From NCBI GenBank assembly GCA_018396615.1, contig JAGTQT010000013.1, forward strand, positions 12,354 to 26,902: DNA of 14,549 bases, given 5' to 3'. This DNA comes from Candidatus Bathyarchaeota archaeon. GTDB lineage: Archaea > Thermoproteota > Bathyarchaeia > Bathyarchaeales > Bathycorpusculaceae. The notes under the pieces were generated by a model. The model was not told where the DNA came from. It searched no databases and worked only from the letters and a program-made list of their open reading frames with translations. A program made the position numbers and the translations under genes. Numbering within the stretch: position 1 is the first letter of the stretch; the number at the start of each line of letters is the position of its first letter. Below are positions 6,710 through 12,928 of this stretch, piece by piece.

Positions 6710-6807
6710 GGAGACTGTGTATTTTTTTATGCTGGCGTTTTGTTCCTCAAAGGGGAACAGAGACACAACGCAGCAGACGACACGAAAAAAGCAAAGGAGG
6801 AAAAGAA

Positions 6808-7095
6808 ATGACAGAAAACTCGAAGACTGTTTTCATTGGAAAGAAACCAGCAATGAGCTACGTTCTCGCCATCATCACAAGCCTCTCAGCCGGCGACAAC
6901 AAGGAAATAACGCTGAAAGCACGCGGACGAGCCATAACGACAGCCGTTGACGTGGCGGAGATAGCGCGAAGCCGATTCCTGAAGGATCTAAAGATCAGCA
7001 AGATCGCTATCGGAACCGAAGAGATGCCACCGAGAGAAGGCGAGAAGAATTCGCGAATGGTTTCTACAATGGAAATAACGCTGCAGAAACCCTAA
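6808..7095 (+). CDS. albA: DNA/RNA-binding protein Alba
   Basis: Alba is an abundant archaeal chromatin and RNA-binding protein that dimerises and coats duplex DNA. The 95-residue sequence shows the hallmark TVFIGKKPAMSYVLA. K12 and K13 match the lysine pair of Sulfolobus Alba, whose first lysine is the acetylation site controlling DNA affinity. ITLKARGRAITTAVDVAEIA and a C-terminal STMEITLQK strand follow. Length and all core strands are complete. The gene stands alone with its own promoter, a near-ideal ribosome site (AAAGGAGG, 8-9 nt before ATG), and a stem-loop terminator 9 bp after the stop. Confidence 0.95.
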   Translation: MTENSKTVFIGKKPAMSYVLAIITSLSAGDNKEITLKARGRAITTAVDVAEIARSRFLKDLKISKIAIGTEEMPPREGEKNSRMVSTMEITLQKP

Positions 7096-7103
7096 GCAAT
7101 GCA

Positions 7104-7161
7104 GTGCAACGCGTTTAACTTCACGCACCTCTTTCAAAACGCGGCATTGCACCCTTTTTTT
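7104..7161 (+). terminator. Stem-loop and T-run terminator of alba
   Basis: GTGCAACGCGTTT (7104-7116) pairs with AAACGCG (7137-7143) and TTGCAC (7147-7152), separated by a 3-nt GCA bulge. The 13-bp stem is followed by CC and seven T. This looks like a bacterial intrinsic terminator, which is uncommon in archaea, where T-runs alone usually suffice. It may instead stabilise the 3' end of an abundant mRNA. Confidence 0.75.
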
Positions 7162-7215
7162 ATATACAGCGCTCAACAATTCTGAACATCCCATGTCTGG
7201 AAAGAAGCAGCAACG

Positions 7216-8256
7216 CTAAATCTCATTGACACGTAAACAAGCAACGACATGCCCAGACTCCACTTCTACATCGCGGGGTCTTTTCTCGCGGCACTGCGGC
7301 TTCGCATAGTCGCATCTAGGGTGAAAACTGCATCCTCTCGGTCTATCGAAAGGCATAGGCGGTGTTCCACGTAGTCCTTTCAGCCGCCTTCTTGGACCGT
7401 GAATATCCGGATAAGCAGCTCTCAACGCAATAGTATATGGGTGTCGAGGATGCTGGTAAACTGATCTAGCGTTTCCACATTCAACGATTCTTCCTGCATA
7501 CATTATGCCCACGTGGTCAGACATCTCAAAAACAACTCCAATATCATGCGAAATATAGAGCACAGAAAGCCCAAACTCCCGTTTTAACGCTTTAATCAGT
7601 TCCAGAACTTGTCTTTGAATAGTCATATCTAAACTGCTTGTTGGCTCGTCTGCTATAAGCAGAGACGGCCCGCATATCAAAGCCATGGCAATCATTATGC
7701 GTTGTCCTTCGCCGCCGCTGAAGCAGTGCGGATCATGATAATACCTAAGCTTCGCTTCTGGAAGCTCAACCCGCCCAAGATAGCTGAAAACTATTTCCCT
7801 TATTTTTTCCCATTTCAGCTTATCATGCGCTTCCTTAGGTTCTCCAACTTGATAGCCGATCGTCATCAGGGGATGCATGGCAGCGATTGAATTTTGGAAA
7901 ATCATCGAGATATCTCGACCCCTGTGCTGCATCATCTCCTCTTCAGACAAGCTCAACAAATCCAAACCGTTAAAGAGTATTTTTCCACCAGTTATCTGCC
8001 GCTGGCTCATTGTTGCACCGTTCCAAGATACTTGACGCTGCGGATCACAAGACTCGGTTTGCACGTTTCCCAAAAGCCGCAAAATTGAGAGGCCGATCGT
8101 GGTTTTTCCCGATGCTGATTCTCCTGTAAGCCCAAAGACTTGGCCTCTGCCTATGGCGAAGCTAACATCATCAACTATTCTGGCAGAACCTCTGATCGAT
8201 TCATAGACGTTCACGCATAGATTTTTCACATCAAGCAGCGGTTCGCCTTTCTCCGT
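7216..8256 (-). CDS. Oligopeptide/dipeptide ABC transporter ATP-binding protein (DppD/OppD type), ACG start
   Basis: This ATPase subunit belongs to a peptide-class ABC importer. Counted from the GTG at 8229: Walker A GESASGKT at 36-43, Q-loop Q112, signature SGGEGQR at 171-177, Walker B LLIADE at 190-195, switch His 228, then the oligo_HPY C-terminal region with HPRHPYT. Cysteines C300, C306, C313 and C331 match the cluster-binding cysteines of DppD. A roughly 20-residue insert (55-80) precedes the usual GGKILFNG strand. The GTG start lacks a ribosome site and cuts a conserved N-terminus; nine in-frame codons upstream (ACG, then EKGEPLLD) restore it. GAGGTG lies 8 nt before that ACG, and TGA closes the frame five codons further up. 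No permease, binding protein or second ATPase is adjacent, so it is an orphan or a broken-operon remnant. Confidence 0.85.
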   Translation of the reverse strand, partial: TEKGEPLLDVKNLCVNVYESIRGSARIVDDVSFAIGRGQVFGLTGESASGKTTIGLSILRLLGNVQTESCDPQRQVSWNGATMSQRQITGGKILFNGLDLLSLSEEEMMQHRGRDISMIFQNSIAAMHPLMTIGYQVGEPKEAHDKLKWEKIREIVFSYLGRVELPEAKLRYYHDPHCFSGGEGQRIMIAMALICGPSLLIADEPTSSLDMTIQRQVLELIKALKREFGLSVLYISHDIGVVFEMSDHVGIMYAGRIVECGNARSVYQHPRHPYTIALRAAYPDIHGPRRRLKGLRGTPPMPFDRPRGCSFHPRCDYAKPQCREKRPRDVEVESGHVVACLRVNEI

Positions 8257-8460
8257 AAAGTCTGCACCTCATTCCAGCAAAATTAATCATCCTAAGTCTT
8301 AGATGATCAATTCCCTAATCTTTAGAGGCTGAAGAGCGCACTTAAATCTTGTCTTAAGGCACAGCGCTGGCCTCAAGCTGCCCGAGCAGCAAGTGCGCCT
8401 TTCAAGCAAAAGGCACCTGACCATGACAAAAACAACAAGACCGCAGAAAAGAAAGGGGGG
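8257..8460. other. Intergenic region upstream of the ABC ATPase
   Basis: No gene is visible. On the minus strand it holds the GAGGTG ribosome site (8265-8270) and possible TATA elements near 8282-8287 and 8341-8347. An imperfect inverted repeat centred on CTAAG-T-CTTAG (8288-8305) could be an operator. Further out (8391-8418) GTGCGCCTTT and AAAGGCAC can pair with a small bulge. The end at 8440-8460 is the pyrimidine-rich tail of the mini-gene. Confidence 0.4.
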
Positions 8461-8538
8461 TTACTTTGAACGGAAACGCTCAATCTGCGCGTAGTGGAAC
8501 GCTCCATTCGCTTTCTTGATCTCGTATTCAACTTGCAT
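8461..8538 (-). CDS. 25-residue mini-protein gene
   Basis: An ATG-started frame encodes MQVEYEIKKANGAFHYAQIE, then RFRSK and a stop. Three signals support expression: GAGGTGA ends 6 nt before the ATG (8545-8551), TATTTAAA at 8576-8583 is placed for a start near 8553, and the stop is followed directly by CCCCCC and a T/C-rich tract (CCCCCCTTTCTTTTC) suited to termination. The peptide is charged and amphipathic, with a beta-then-helix look. It has no cysteine, signal peptide or membrane segment. Its function is unknown. It is not a leader of the ABC ATPase on present evidence, because about 200 bp and a likely terminator separate them. Confidence 0.5.
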   Translation of the reverse strand: MQVEYEIKKANGAFHYAQIERFRSK

Positions 8539-8575
8539 GTTTTTTCACCTCAATAAGAAGCTACGTCAAGGATTC

Positions 8576-8584
8576 TTTAAATAT
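8576..8584 (-). promoter_or_regulatory. TATA box of the mini-gene
   Basis: TATTTAAA on the minus strand, about 28 nt before the GAGGTGA ribosome site, predicts a leader of only about 15 nt. The remaining gap from 8585 to 8655 shows no gene and is the 3' flank of thiL. Confidence 0.45.
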
Positions 8585-8655
8585 CGACGCACATGGAAGA
8601 AACGCAAATAGAGAACACTTCGAGTAGTTACAAAATGTTATCGTCCAGACACAAG

Positions 8656-9648
8656 TTAAGTGTTTCTAAAATGCTCATAGCCAATCGGCTTGATAACACG
8701 TCTCTTACCCTTGAAGAGCATAGTAATCTGCTGTTCGCTAACTGTCTTTCCGATTTGCAGCAGCTCACCGCCCGCCTGTTTAACCATAGCTTCTGCTCGC
8801 CTCCAAAGCGTAGGCTTCAGCGTCAACACAAGCTCATACTCTTCTCCGCCATAAAGCGCCAGATGCAACGGATCCAAACGGTTCGCCTTGGCAAACGCTT
8901 CTGCCTCTTCTGCAACTGGAACATGACTGATCACAAAGCCAACACCGCTTGCCTTAGCAATCTCGTGAAGACTCCATGCAAGACCATCACTTGAATCAAT
9001 CGCCGCAGAAACAGCTCCAGACCTGCTTAGCAACAGACCTTCCTTCAGCCGCGCCTGCGGCATCAAGACCGAGTTAACAAGTTCCTCACGAATCTTCCCT
9101 GAAGCATGACTATGGCTAAGCAGAATCTTCAAGCCTGCCGCAGTTTTACCGAAGCACCCAGTAACCGCAACAATGTCACCCGGCTTGGCTCCGCTTCGCA
9201 GAATAACTTTGCTTTTTTCACCTATTCCAAAAACAAAGAGGCTTATTAGAAAGTCTGAAGCTTCTGCGGTGTCGCCTCCAAGTATGTAGGCGCCGTATTC
9301 ACGAGCCCCCGCATTCAGTCCGTTTCCGATTTCCTCAATATCCTTTTCTCTAAAGCCTTTTGGCAATCCTAGAGAAACGAGAACCGCTTGTGGCTGCACG
9401 CCTTTCGCTGCAAAGTCGCTTACGTTCATAACCACCGCTTTCCGCGCAGCTTGCCAAAGACTCATACCTTCTGGAACATCGGTTTTCGCAACAAGCATAT
9501 CCGTCTTGAGAATTGCCAGTTTACCTTCGCCTATGTCGAATGCCACTACATCGTCTCCGAAGGGTATAGGCATTTTAGGCATCACTTCGAGACAGCTTTG
9601 GATTATCTCGATTATTTTTCTCTCACCTAAGACTGCATAATTGGTCGT
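8656..9648 (-). CDS. thiL: Thiamine-monophosphate kinase ThiL, ACG start
   Basis: ThiL phosphorylates thiamine monophosphate to the active cofactor thiamine diphosphate using ATP. Counted from the ACG start (330 residues): the family N-terminus LGERKIIEIIQ at about 7-17, IPFGDDVVAFD with D32 and D33, TDM at 49-51, NVSDFAAKG at 75-83, LGGDTAEA around D126, AIDSSDGLA, and YGGEEYELV in the C-terminal half. These are the ATP/Mg and substrate residues of the AIR-synthase/ThiL fold. The first conventional start (GTG at 9585) would remove the conserved GER motif. Between the upstream TAA (9690-9688) and that GTG there is no ATG, GTG or TTG. The ACG at 9648 gives the usual N-terminal length and lies 6 nt after GAGGG. 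No other thiamine gene is adjacent. Confidence 0.9.
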   Translation of the reverse strand, partial: TTNYAVLGERKIIEIIQSCLEVMPKMPIPFGDDVVAFDIGEGKLAILKTDMLVAKTDVPEGMSLWQAARKAVVMNVSDFAAKGVQPQAVLVSLGLPKGFREKDIEEIGNGLNAGAREYGAYILGGDTAEASDFLISLFVFGIGEKSKVILRSGAKPGDIVAVTGCFGKTAAGLKILLSHSHASGKIREELVNSVLMPQARLKEGLLLSRSGAVSAAIDSSDGLAWSLHEIAKASGVGFVISHVPVAEEAEAFAKANRLDPLHLALYGGEEYELVLTLKPTLWRRAEAMVKQAGGELLQIGKTVSEQQITMLFKGKRRVIKPIGYEHFRNT

Positions 9649-9685
9649 TTCAATCCCTCGTTTACACTGTATTAGGAAAATGATG

Positions 9686-9693
9686 CTTTAAAC
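9686..9693 (-). promoter_or_regulatory. TATA box of thiL
   Basis: GTTTAAAG on the minus strand predicts a start near 9662, just upstream of the GAGGG ribosome site (9655-9659) and the ACG codon. This placement supports the ACG start; the internal GTG at 9585 would need a leader of about 77 nt. Confidence 0.45.
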
Positions 9694-9742
9694 TATATGA
9701 TACTCTAGAAAAACGAGTCTACGTGTAACATTTAGAAAACAA

Positions 9743-9751
9743 TATTTAAAT
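9743..9751 (+). promoter_or_regulatory. TATA box of the GNAT gene
   Basis: TATTTAAAT lies about 26 nt before the ATG at 9770, so the mRNA is probably leaderless. No ribosome site is seen before that ATG, which agrees. Confidence 0.5.
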
Positions 9752-9769
9752 TAGGCACTGCGGCAGCTT

Positions 9770-10750
9770 ATGGAAGCTCGGGTGCAACATGCAATGCTCA
9801 GAATCAGACAATTCACCAAAGGCAGAGACGAAAAAGCATGGGTCAACGTGTATAATGCAGCGTTTGGCGACTACGAGGACATAAGAAACATAACAGCCGA
9901 CGAGATGAAAAAGTGGGAGGAGTCGCCAAGCTTTGACGAAAAAGGTAACTTCATTGCTGAATGGAACGGCGAAATCGCTGGAGCAGTCACCGCCCATGTT
10001 GACAAGTTCAGAGAAGACAAAAAAGGTTTTATACAGAACCTAGGCGTCCTTTCAAAGTTCCGAAAGCGAGGCATAGCGGCAAAACTGCTGGAAACCGCAC
10101 TAAAAAGCCTCAAGGAAAGAGGAATGGAGCTTGCGGATACATGGGCGCAAACCGACAGAGAAGGATGCATACACCTCTTTGAAAAATTCGGATTCAAACC
10201 AATAAGGACTACAAGCATAATGATAAGGAAACTTGACAACATCGAAGAAAACAGCCAAGCGGCGCCTCAGCTAACTATAAGAGACGCAATTCTAGACGAT
10301 GAAAAAGACATTGAATTGCTGAACAGACTTGATAACGAAGCCTTCAAGGAACACTTCAACTTCAGACCCAGAACCATAGAAGAAACCAAATACACGCTGT
10401 TTGAGATGCCATGGTTCAGCATACAGAGATGGTTCATAGCAGTCATGGACAATCATCCCATAGGCTACGCTGGCATCGCAATCGACGAGGGACTGAACAG
10501 GGAAAAAAACCTAAAGTGGGGAATGATAGCAGATATCGGAGTGCTGAAACCCTACAGAAGAAAAAAAGTAGGCACAAGCCTCATGCTTCACATGATGCAC
10601 GCGCTTAAGAACCTAGGAATGGAACATGCTTTTCTCTACGTGGACAACATGAACCCAACAGGAGCCAGAAAACTCTACGAAAAACTAGGCTTCAAAACCC
10701 TCAGAAAAAGTATTATCTACCAGATAAATCTAACCGAAAGAACGCAATAA
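9770..10750 (+). CDS. Tandem-GNAT N-acetyltransferase
   Basis: Two GNAT acyl-CoA-binding folds are joined in 326 residues, as in mycothiol synthase-like proteins. Domain 1 (about 9-155) has the CoA loop R98-K-R-G101-I-A103 after the strand IQNLGVL, and ends LFEKFGFKPIRTT. Domain 2 (about 167-322) has IADIGVLKPYRRKKVGTSLM, where the normal glycine of RxxGxG is K266, and ends ARKLYEKLGFKTL. Domain 2 may therefore bind CoA differently or be structural. The substrate is unknown; a small amine or a thiol precursor is as likely as a protein N-terminus. An internal ATG at residue 9 (MLRIRQF) is an alternative start, but the TATA spacing favours 9770. Confidence 0.85.
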   Translation: MEARVQHAMLRIRQFTKGRDEKAWVNVYNAAFGDYEDIRNITADEMKKWEESPSFDEKGNFIAEWNGEIAGAVTAHVDKFREDKKGFIQNLGVLSKFRKRGIAAKLLETALKSLKERGMELADTWAQTDREGCIHLFEKFGFKPIRTTSIMIRKLDNIEENSQAAPQLTIRDAILDDEKDIELLNRLDNEAFKEHFNFRPRTIEETKYTLFEMPWFSIQRWFIAVMDNHPIGYAGIAIDEGLNREKNLKWGMIADIGVLKPYRRKKVGTSLMLHMMHALKNLGMEHAFLYVDNMNPTGARKLYEKLGFKTLRKSIIYQINLTERTQ

Positions 10751-10827
10751 TACTCTATCAAGATCCATTGCATAACCACATCTGAGCTTTCCGCCAAAAA
10801 GCTCTACGCGAATAAAGTGTTTTAGCA

Positions 10828-10836
10828 CTTAAATAT
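10828..10836 (+). promoter_or_regulatory. TATA box of tRNA-Thr
   Basis: CTTAAATAT lies about 27-35 nt before the tRNA, the usual archaeal spacing. The gap 10751-10827 holds no gene. Confidence 0.5.
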
Positions 10837-10862
10837 GAGAGCTATGACAAGCTAGTGTGTAC

Positions 10863-10936
10863 GCCTCGGTAGCTCAGTCTGGTAGAGCGATAGCCTCGTA
10901 AGCTGTAGGTCGCGGGATCAAAGCCCGCCCGAGGCT
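10863..10936 (+). tRNA. tRNA-Thr(CGT)
   Basis: A full cloverleaf of 74 nt can be drawn. The acceptor GCCTCGG pairs with CCGAGGC, the D stem GCTC with GAGC, and the anticodon stem ATAGC with GCTGT around loop CTCGTAA (anticodon CGT). The variable loop is AGGTC, the T stem GCGGG pairs with CCCGC, and the discriminator is T. The T loop reads ATCAAAG, with A rather than T at position 54. CCA is not encoded (CCT follows). No intron is present. Confidence 0.92.
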
Positions 10937-11038
10937 CCTTGACGCATCTTTGTTTTTGCGTTGTACGTTTAGACAGAAATGTTTATTACGTATTAAGATT
11001 ACCGATATCTAATTAGACACTCTGCGAAGGCCCCCACA

Positions 11039-11380
11039 ATGCACATCCACATACACGATGAAAAACTCAAATGCCCATACAAGGGATGCGGAAAAGCATT
11101 TGATAAGCCCACAGTCTTAACTGACACTTCTGTAACACCAAGAGAAACATACTACGCCTGTCCCTACTGCCAATCCAAAATAGATATACAAGTAGACGAC
11201 ATGAAAATCGTCAACATAAAACCAGCAGAATACCCCAAAGTCCTAGACTCCCCAGCTAAATGCCCACGGCACTTCGGATTTCTAAACACCATACCCAAAG
11301 AAACACCCATCCCCGAAGAATGCCTACTCTGCCCCAAAGTTCTCCAATGCACCGTCAGACAAAAAGAAAGACAGCTCTAG
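11039..11380 (+). CDS. Cys-rich zinc-ribbon protein, hypothetical
   Basis: This 113-residue protein has two metal-type clusters. The first is a zinc ribbon: C12-x4-C17 and C41-x2-C44 flanking a short beta hairpin (KCPYKGCGKAF ... YYACPYCQSKIDI). The second is C75 (KCPRHFGFL) with C95-x2-C98-x5-C104 (ECLLCPKVLQC), a spacing that could hold zinc or an Fe-S centre. The N-terminus has three histidines (MHIHIH). I do not recognise a named family, and the function is unknown; a small adaptor or DNA/RNA-binding role is the usual guess for such proteins. It sits alone between two tRNA genes. No strong ribosome site is seen, so the start is set by the frame and the conserved-looking first ribbon. Confidence 0.7.
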   Translation: MHIHIHDEKLKCPYKGCGKAFDKPTVLTDTSVTPRETYYACPYCQSKIDIQVDDMKIVNIKPAEYPKVLDSPAKCPRHFGFLNTIPKETPIPEECLLCPKVLQCTVRQKERQL

Positions 11381-11404
11381 GCATATTCTCTTTTTCAGAA
11401 AACG

Positions 11405-11412
11405 TTTTAAAT
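11405..11412 (+). promoter_or_regulatory. TATA box of tRNA-Pro
   Basis: TTTTAAAT begins 43 nt before the tRNA 5' end and predicts a start about 10-15 nt before it. Confidence 0.45.
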
Positions 11413-11447
11413 GCCCCACTCGGAGTTCTATCCTACACACGCAAGAA

Positions 11448-11552
11448 GGGGCTGTCGGCTAGCTTGGTCTAGGCTTGGAGACTTGGGCTCTCTAAGCGTG
11501 TTGGCAAAAGCCTCATGCGGGAAAGACCCCGGTTCAAATCCGGGCAGCCCCA
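11448..11552 (+). tRNA. tRNA-Pro(TGG) with a roughly 29-nt insertion in the variable region
   Basis: The acceptor GGGGCTG pairs with CAGCCCC, and the T arm is CCCGG-TTCAAAT-CCGGG with discriminator A, all typical of archaeal tRNA-Pro. The D arm is GGCT-AGCTTGGTCTA-GGCT, paired with wobbles. The anticodon stem GGAGA/TCTCT encloses loop CTTGGGC, giving anticodon TGG and the G37 expected for proline. A normal variable loop would be about 5 nt (AAGAC), but 34 nt (11494-11527) separate the anticodon and T stems. They contain the hairpin GCGTG-TT-GGC-AAAA-GCC-T-CATGC. This is probably a non-canonical intron, although I could not draw a standard bulge-helix-bulge. CCA is not encoded. Confidence 0.8.
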
Positions 11553-11559
11553 TTCAAGG

Positions 11560-11577
11560 ACCCAAACCCTTTTGGGT
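11560..11577 (+). terminator. Short hairpin after tRNA-Pro
   Basis: ACCCAA and TTGGGT enclose a 6-nt loop, 8 nt after the tRNA. It may mark the 3' end of the tRNA transcript. There is no long T-run after it, so the role is uncertain. Confidence 0.3.
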
Positions 11578-11638
11578 ACAAATACTGGAAGACCTTAAAT
11601 AGAAAGATAATTTTGTGGGCGGAAAGCTTTTATGCTTG

Positions 11639-11666
11639 GTGTTACGAGATAACAAAATCGTAACAC
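11639..11666. promoter_or_regulatory. 9-bp perfect inverted repeat upstream of the ECF-type gene
   Basis: GTGTTACGA and TCGTAACAC flank GATAACAAAA. The repeat lies between candidate TATA elements (11594-11602 CTTAAATAG and 11627-11634 CTTTTATG) and the GGAG ribosome site before 11685. It could be an operator for a repressor or a leader hairpin. No identical copy is seen elsewhere in the window. Confidence 0.5.
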
Positions 11667-11684
11667 TGACTTGGAGACCAGATT

Positions 11685-12235
11685 ATGGCGTACTTTAACA
11701 CTCGTGAGATAGTGCTATCACGATGTTTGCTGCCCTTTGGGGTGTCTTAAGCTCACTCTTTGCTCCGATTGTATTCCAAATGTTCGGGCTACCTATTCTC
11801 TGCGATATGATTGGCTTTGCAGTTCTAATACTCTCTGCTTGGTGGATCAGAAAGTTCGGCGCAGTAACTGCGGTAGGGCTTATCGCAACAGTTGTAAACT
11901 TCGTATTCAACCCCGGTGGCTTTCACTTTCTTGGTTTCACCGCAGCCAGCATAGTTCTTGACGCAATGACAAGGCTCGCTGGATATGATAGATGCTTCAA
12001 AAGCTCGTTATCCACTATGGTTTCGATGTTCTCTGTTTCGGTGCTCTCTGCTGCGGTAGCAGGACTAATCATAAGTATATTCTTCATGGTTGCACCAGCC
12101 TTAGCTAGATGGGGTGGGGTTCTCGGCTGGGCTGGGCTTCATGCAGTTGGCGGTATTGTGGGGGGCTTCGTTGGTATAACTTTGGTTACAGGACTATCCA
12201 TCAGGGGTGTGCGTCGAGTGGGTGTGAAGAGATAG
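11685..12235 (+). CDS. Membrane protein resembling an ECF transporter S component, frameshifted near its start
   Basis: From 11723 the frame encodes 170 residues with about five hydrophobic segments (AALWGVLSSLFAPIVFQMF, CDMIGFAVLILSAWWI, FLGFTAASIVLDA, SVLSAAVAGLIISIFFMVA, AVGGIVGGFVGITLV). The size and the NTREIVL...AALWG opening resemble substrate-binding S components of ECF vitamin or metal importers. That opening is encoded in a different frame: ATG at 11685, 8 nt after GGAG, reads MAYFNTREIVLS and then needs one extra base at about 11719-11722 to join MFAALWG. The gene is either damaged, affected by a 1-nt base-call error, or begins at the internal ATG. The stop directly abuts the FmdE-domain gene. 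The substrate is unknown and no ATPase or T component is adjacent. Confidence 0.65.
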
Positions 12236-12622
12236 ATGGCTTCATTAATTGATAAAGAACTCTTGGAAAAGGCGGTTAGGCTACACGGTCATCTGGGGCC
12301 TTTTCTCGTTCTGGGCTTAAAGATGAGTCTACGGGCGAAGGAAATTTTAGGCGAAAAACCAGAATGGTGTGGGGTGGAAACAGTAAACTGTAAACCGTAC
12401 TTATGTGTTGTTGATGGGATAAAAACGGTTATTGAAAGTGACATCGTAACTGTGAAGGAAGGTGAGGGTTTGGCTGCTAAATATGGTGGAGCTGATGGTA
12501 AAGAGGTCGTTATAAGAGTTAAGAAGGCACTTGTTAAGAAATACGCAGAAGGTCCTTGGGAAAAATGCGAAGAATACGCCCACGACGTTATCCAAAGCAA
12601 TGACAAGCAACTCTTCGAGTAA
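12236..12622 (+). CDS. FmdE-domain protein
   Basis: This 128-residue protein has the FmdE signature H17-G-H19-L-G-P-F, followed by MSLRAKEIL and the cysteine segment VNCKPYLCVVDGIK. FmdE was named as a formylmethanofuran dehydrogenase subunit because it co-occurs with molybdenum and tungsten forms of that enzyme. Many small single-domain members are stand-alone, bind metal through the His/Cys set, and sit beside transporters. The ATG directly follows the stop of the membrane protein (TAG-ATG), so the two are co-transcribed and perhaps coupled. No fwd/fmd genes are present. A metal-handling partner for the transporter is a reasonable inference. Confidence 0.85.
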   Translation: MASLIDKELLEKAVRLHGHLGPFLVLGLKMSLRAKEILGEKPEWCGVETVNCKPYLCVVDGIKTVIESDIVTVKEGEGLAAKYGGADGKEVVIRVKKALVKKYAEGPWEKCEEYAHDVIQSNDKQLFE

Positions 12623-12926
12623 AACCTCTGAAGAGCTGTTGAGGGAAATACGGAAACTAGAGATAAGACTTGATGACTTCCTGAAAGAGGTATTTGTAAG
12701 AGAGTTGAGGAAGTACGTCGAAAAACTGAAGGATGTCAGCAACCGAATTGAAAAATTGGCAGGCAAACCCAACAGATTAGCGATGCTCCGAGTTGAGGTT
12801 GCCCAAGCCTTCTATGAAACATTAAAAAGCGAGAGTAAAGCTCAACATGAAAAAAGCCATCTATTGGAATCATATGGAGCCTTAATTCTAGCTTTAGAAA
12901 GAGAATTTCAGAAACTATGTTCCTAG
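12600..12926 (+). CDS. Helical hypothetical protein downstream of FmdE
   Basis: The frame is open from 12531, but the start at 12600 is preferred: it gives a 108-residue protein with only 23 nt of overlap with the FmdE gene, and the 23 residues upstream look non-coding. The protein is almost entirely helical and highly charged (EELLREIRKLEIRLDDFLKE and further amphipathic repeats to the C-terminus), suggesting a coiled-coil or four-helix bundle. It has no membrane segment and no metal ligands beyond one terminal Cys. I do not recognise the family. It is the third gene of the ECF/FmdE operon and ends 2 bp from the convergent ZIP gene. Confidence 0.65.
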   Translation: MTSNSSSKTSEELLREIRKLEIRLDDFLKEVFVRELRKYVEKLKDVSNRIEKLAGKPNRLAMLRVEVAQAFYETLKSESKAQHEKSHLLESYGALILALEREFQKLCS

Positions 12927-12928
12927 GC

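Larger units (their letters stand above)
6410..6807 (+). other. Long intergenic region between regulator and alba
   Basis: These 398 bp contain no convincing gene. They hold the promoter of the minus-strand regulator (near 6446-6454), a perfect 14-bp palindrome CCCTATATATAGGG (6580-6593), a second TATA element at 6701-6709, and the alba leader with its AAAGGAGGAAAAG ribosome site at 6792-6804. From about 6594 to 6730 the plus strand is markedly G/T-rich with almost no coding signal, which is unusual next to the A-rich alba leader. Confidence 0.6.

Noticed and set aside
8301..8332. C/D box-like pair (ATGATCA and GCTGA)
   Set aside because: The C box match is imperfect and no second box pair or flanking stem is seen; too weak to call a guide RNA.
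8593..8994. 133-codon plus-strand frame opposite thiL
   Set aside because: Antisense shadow of conserved ThiL sequence with no domain and no ribosome site.
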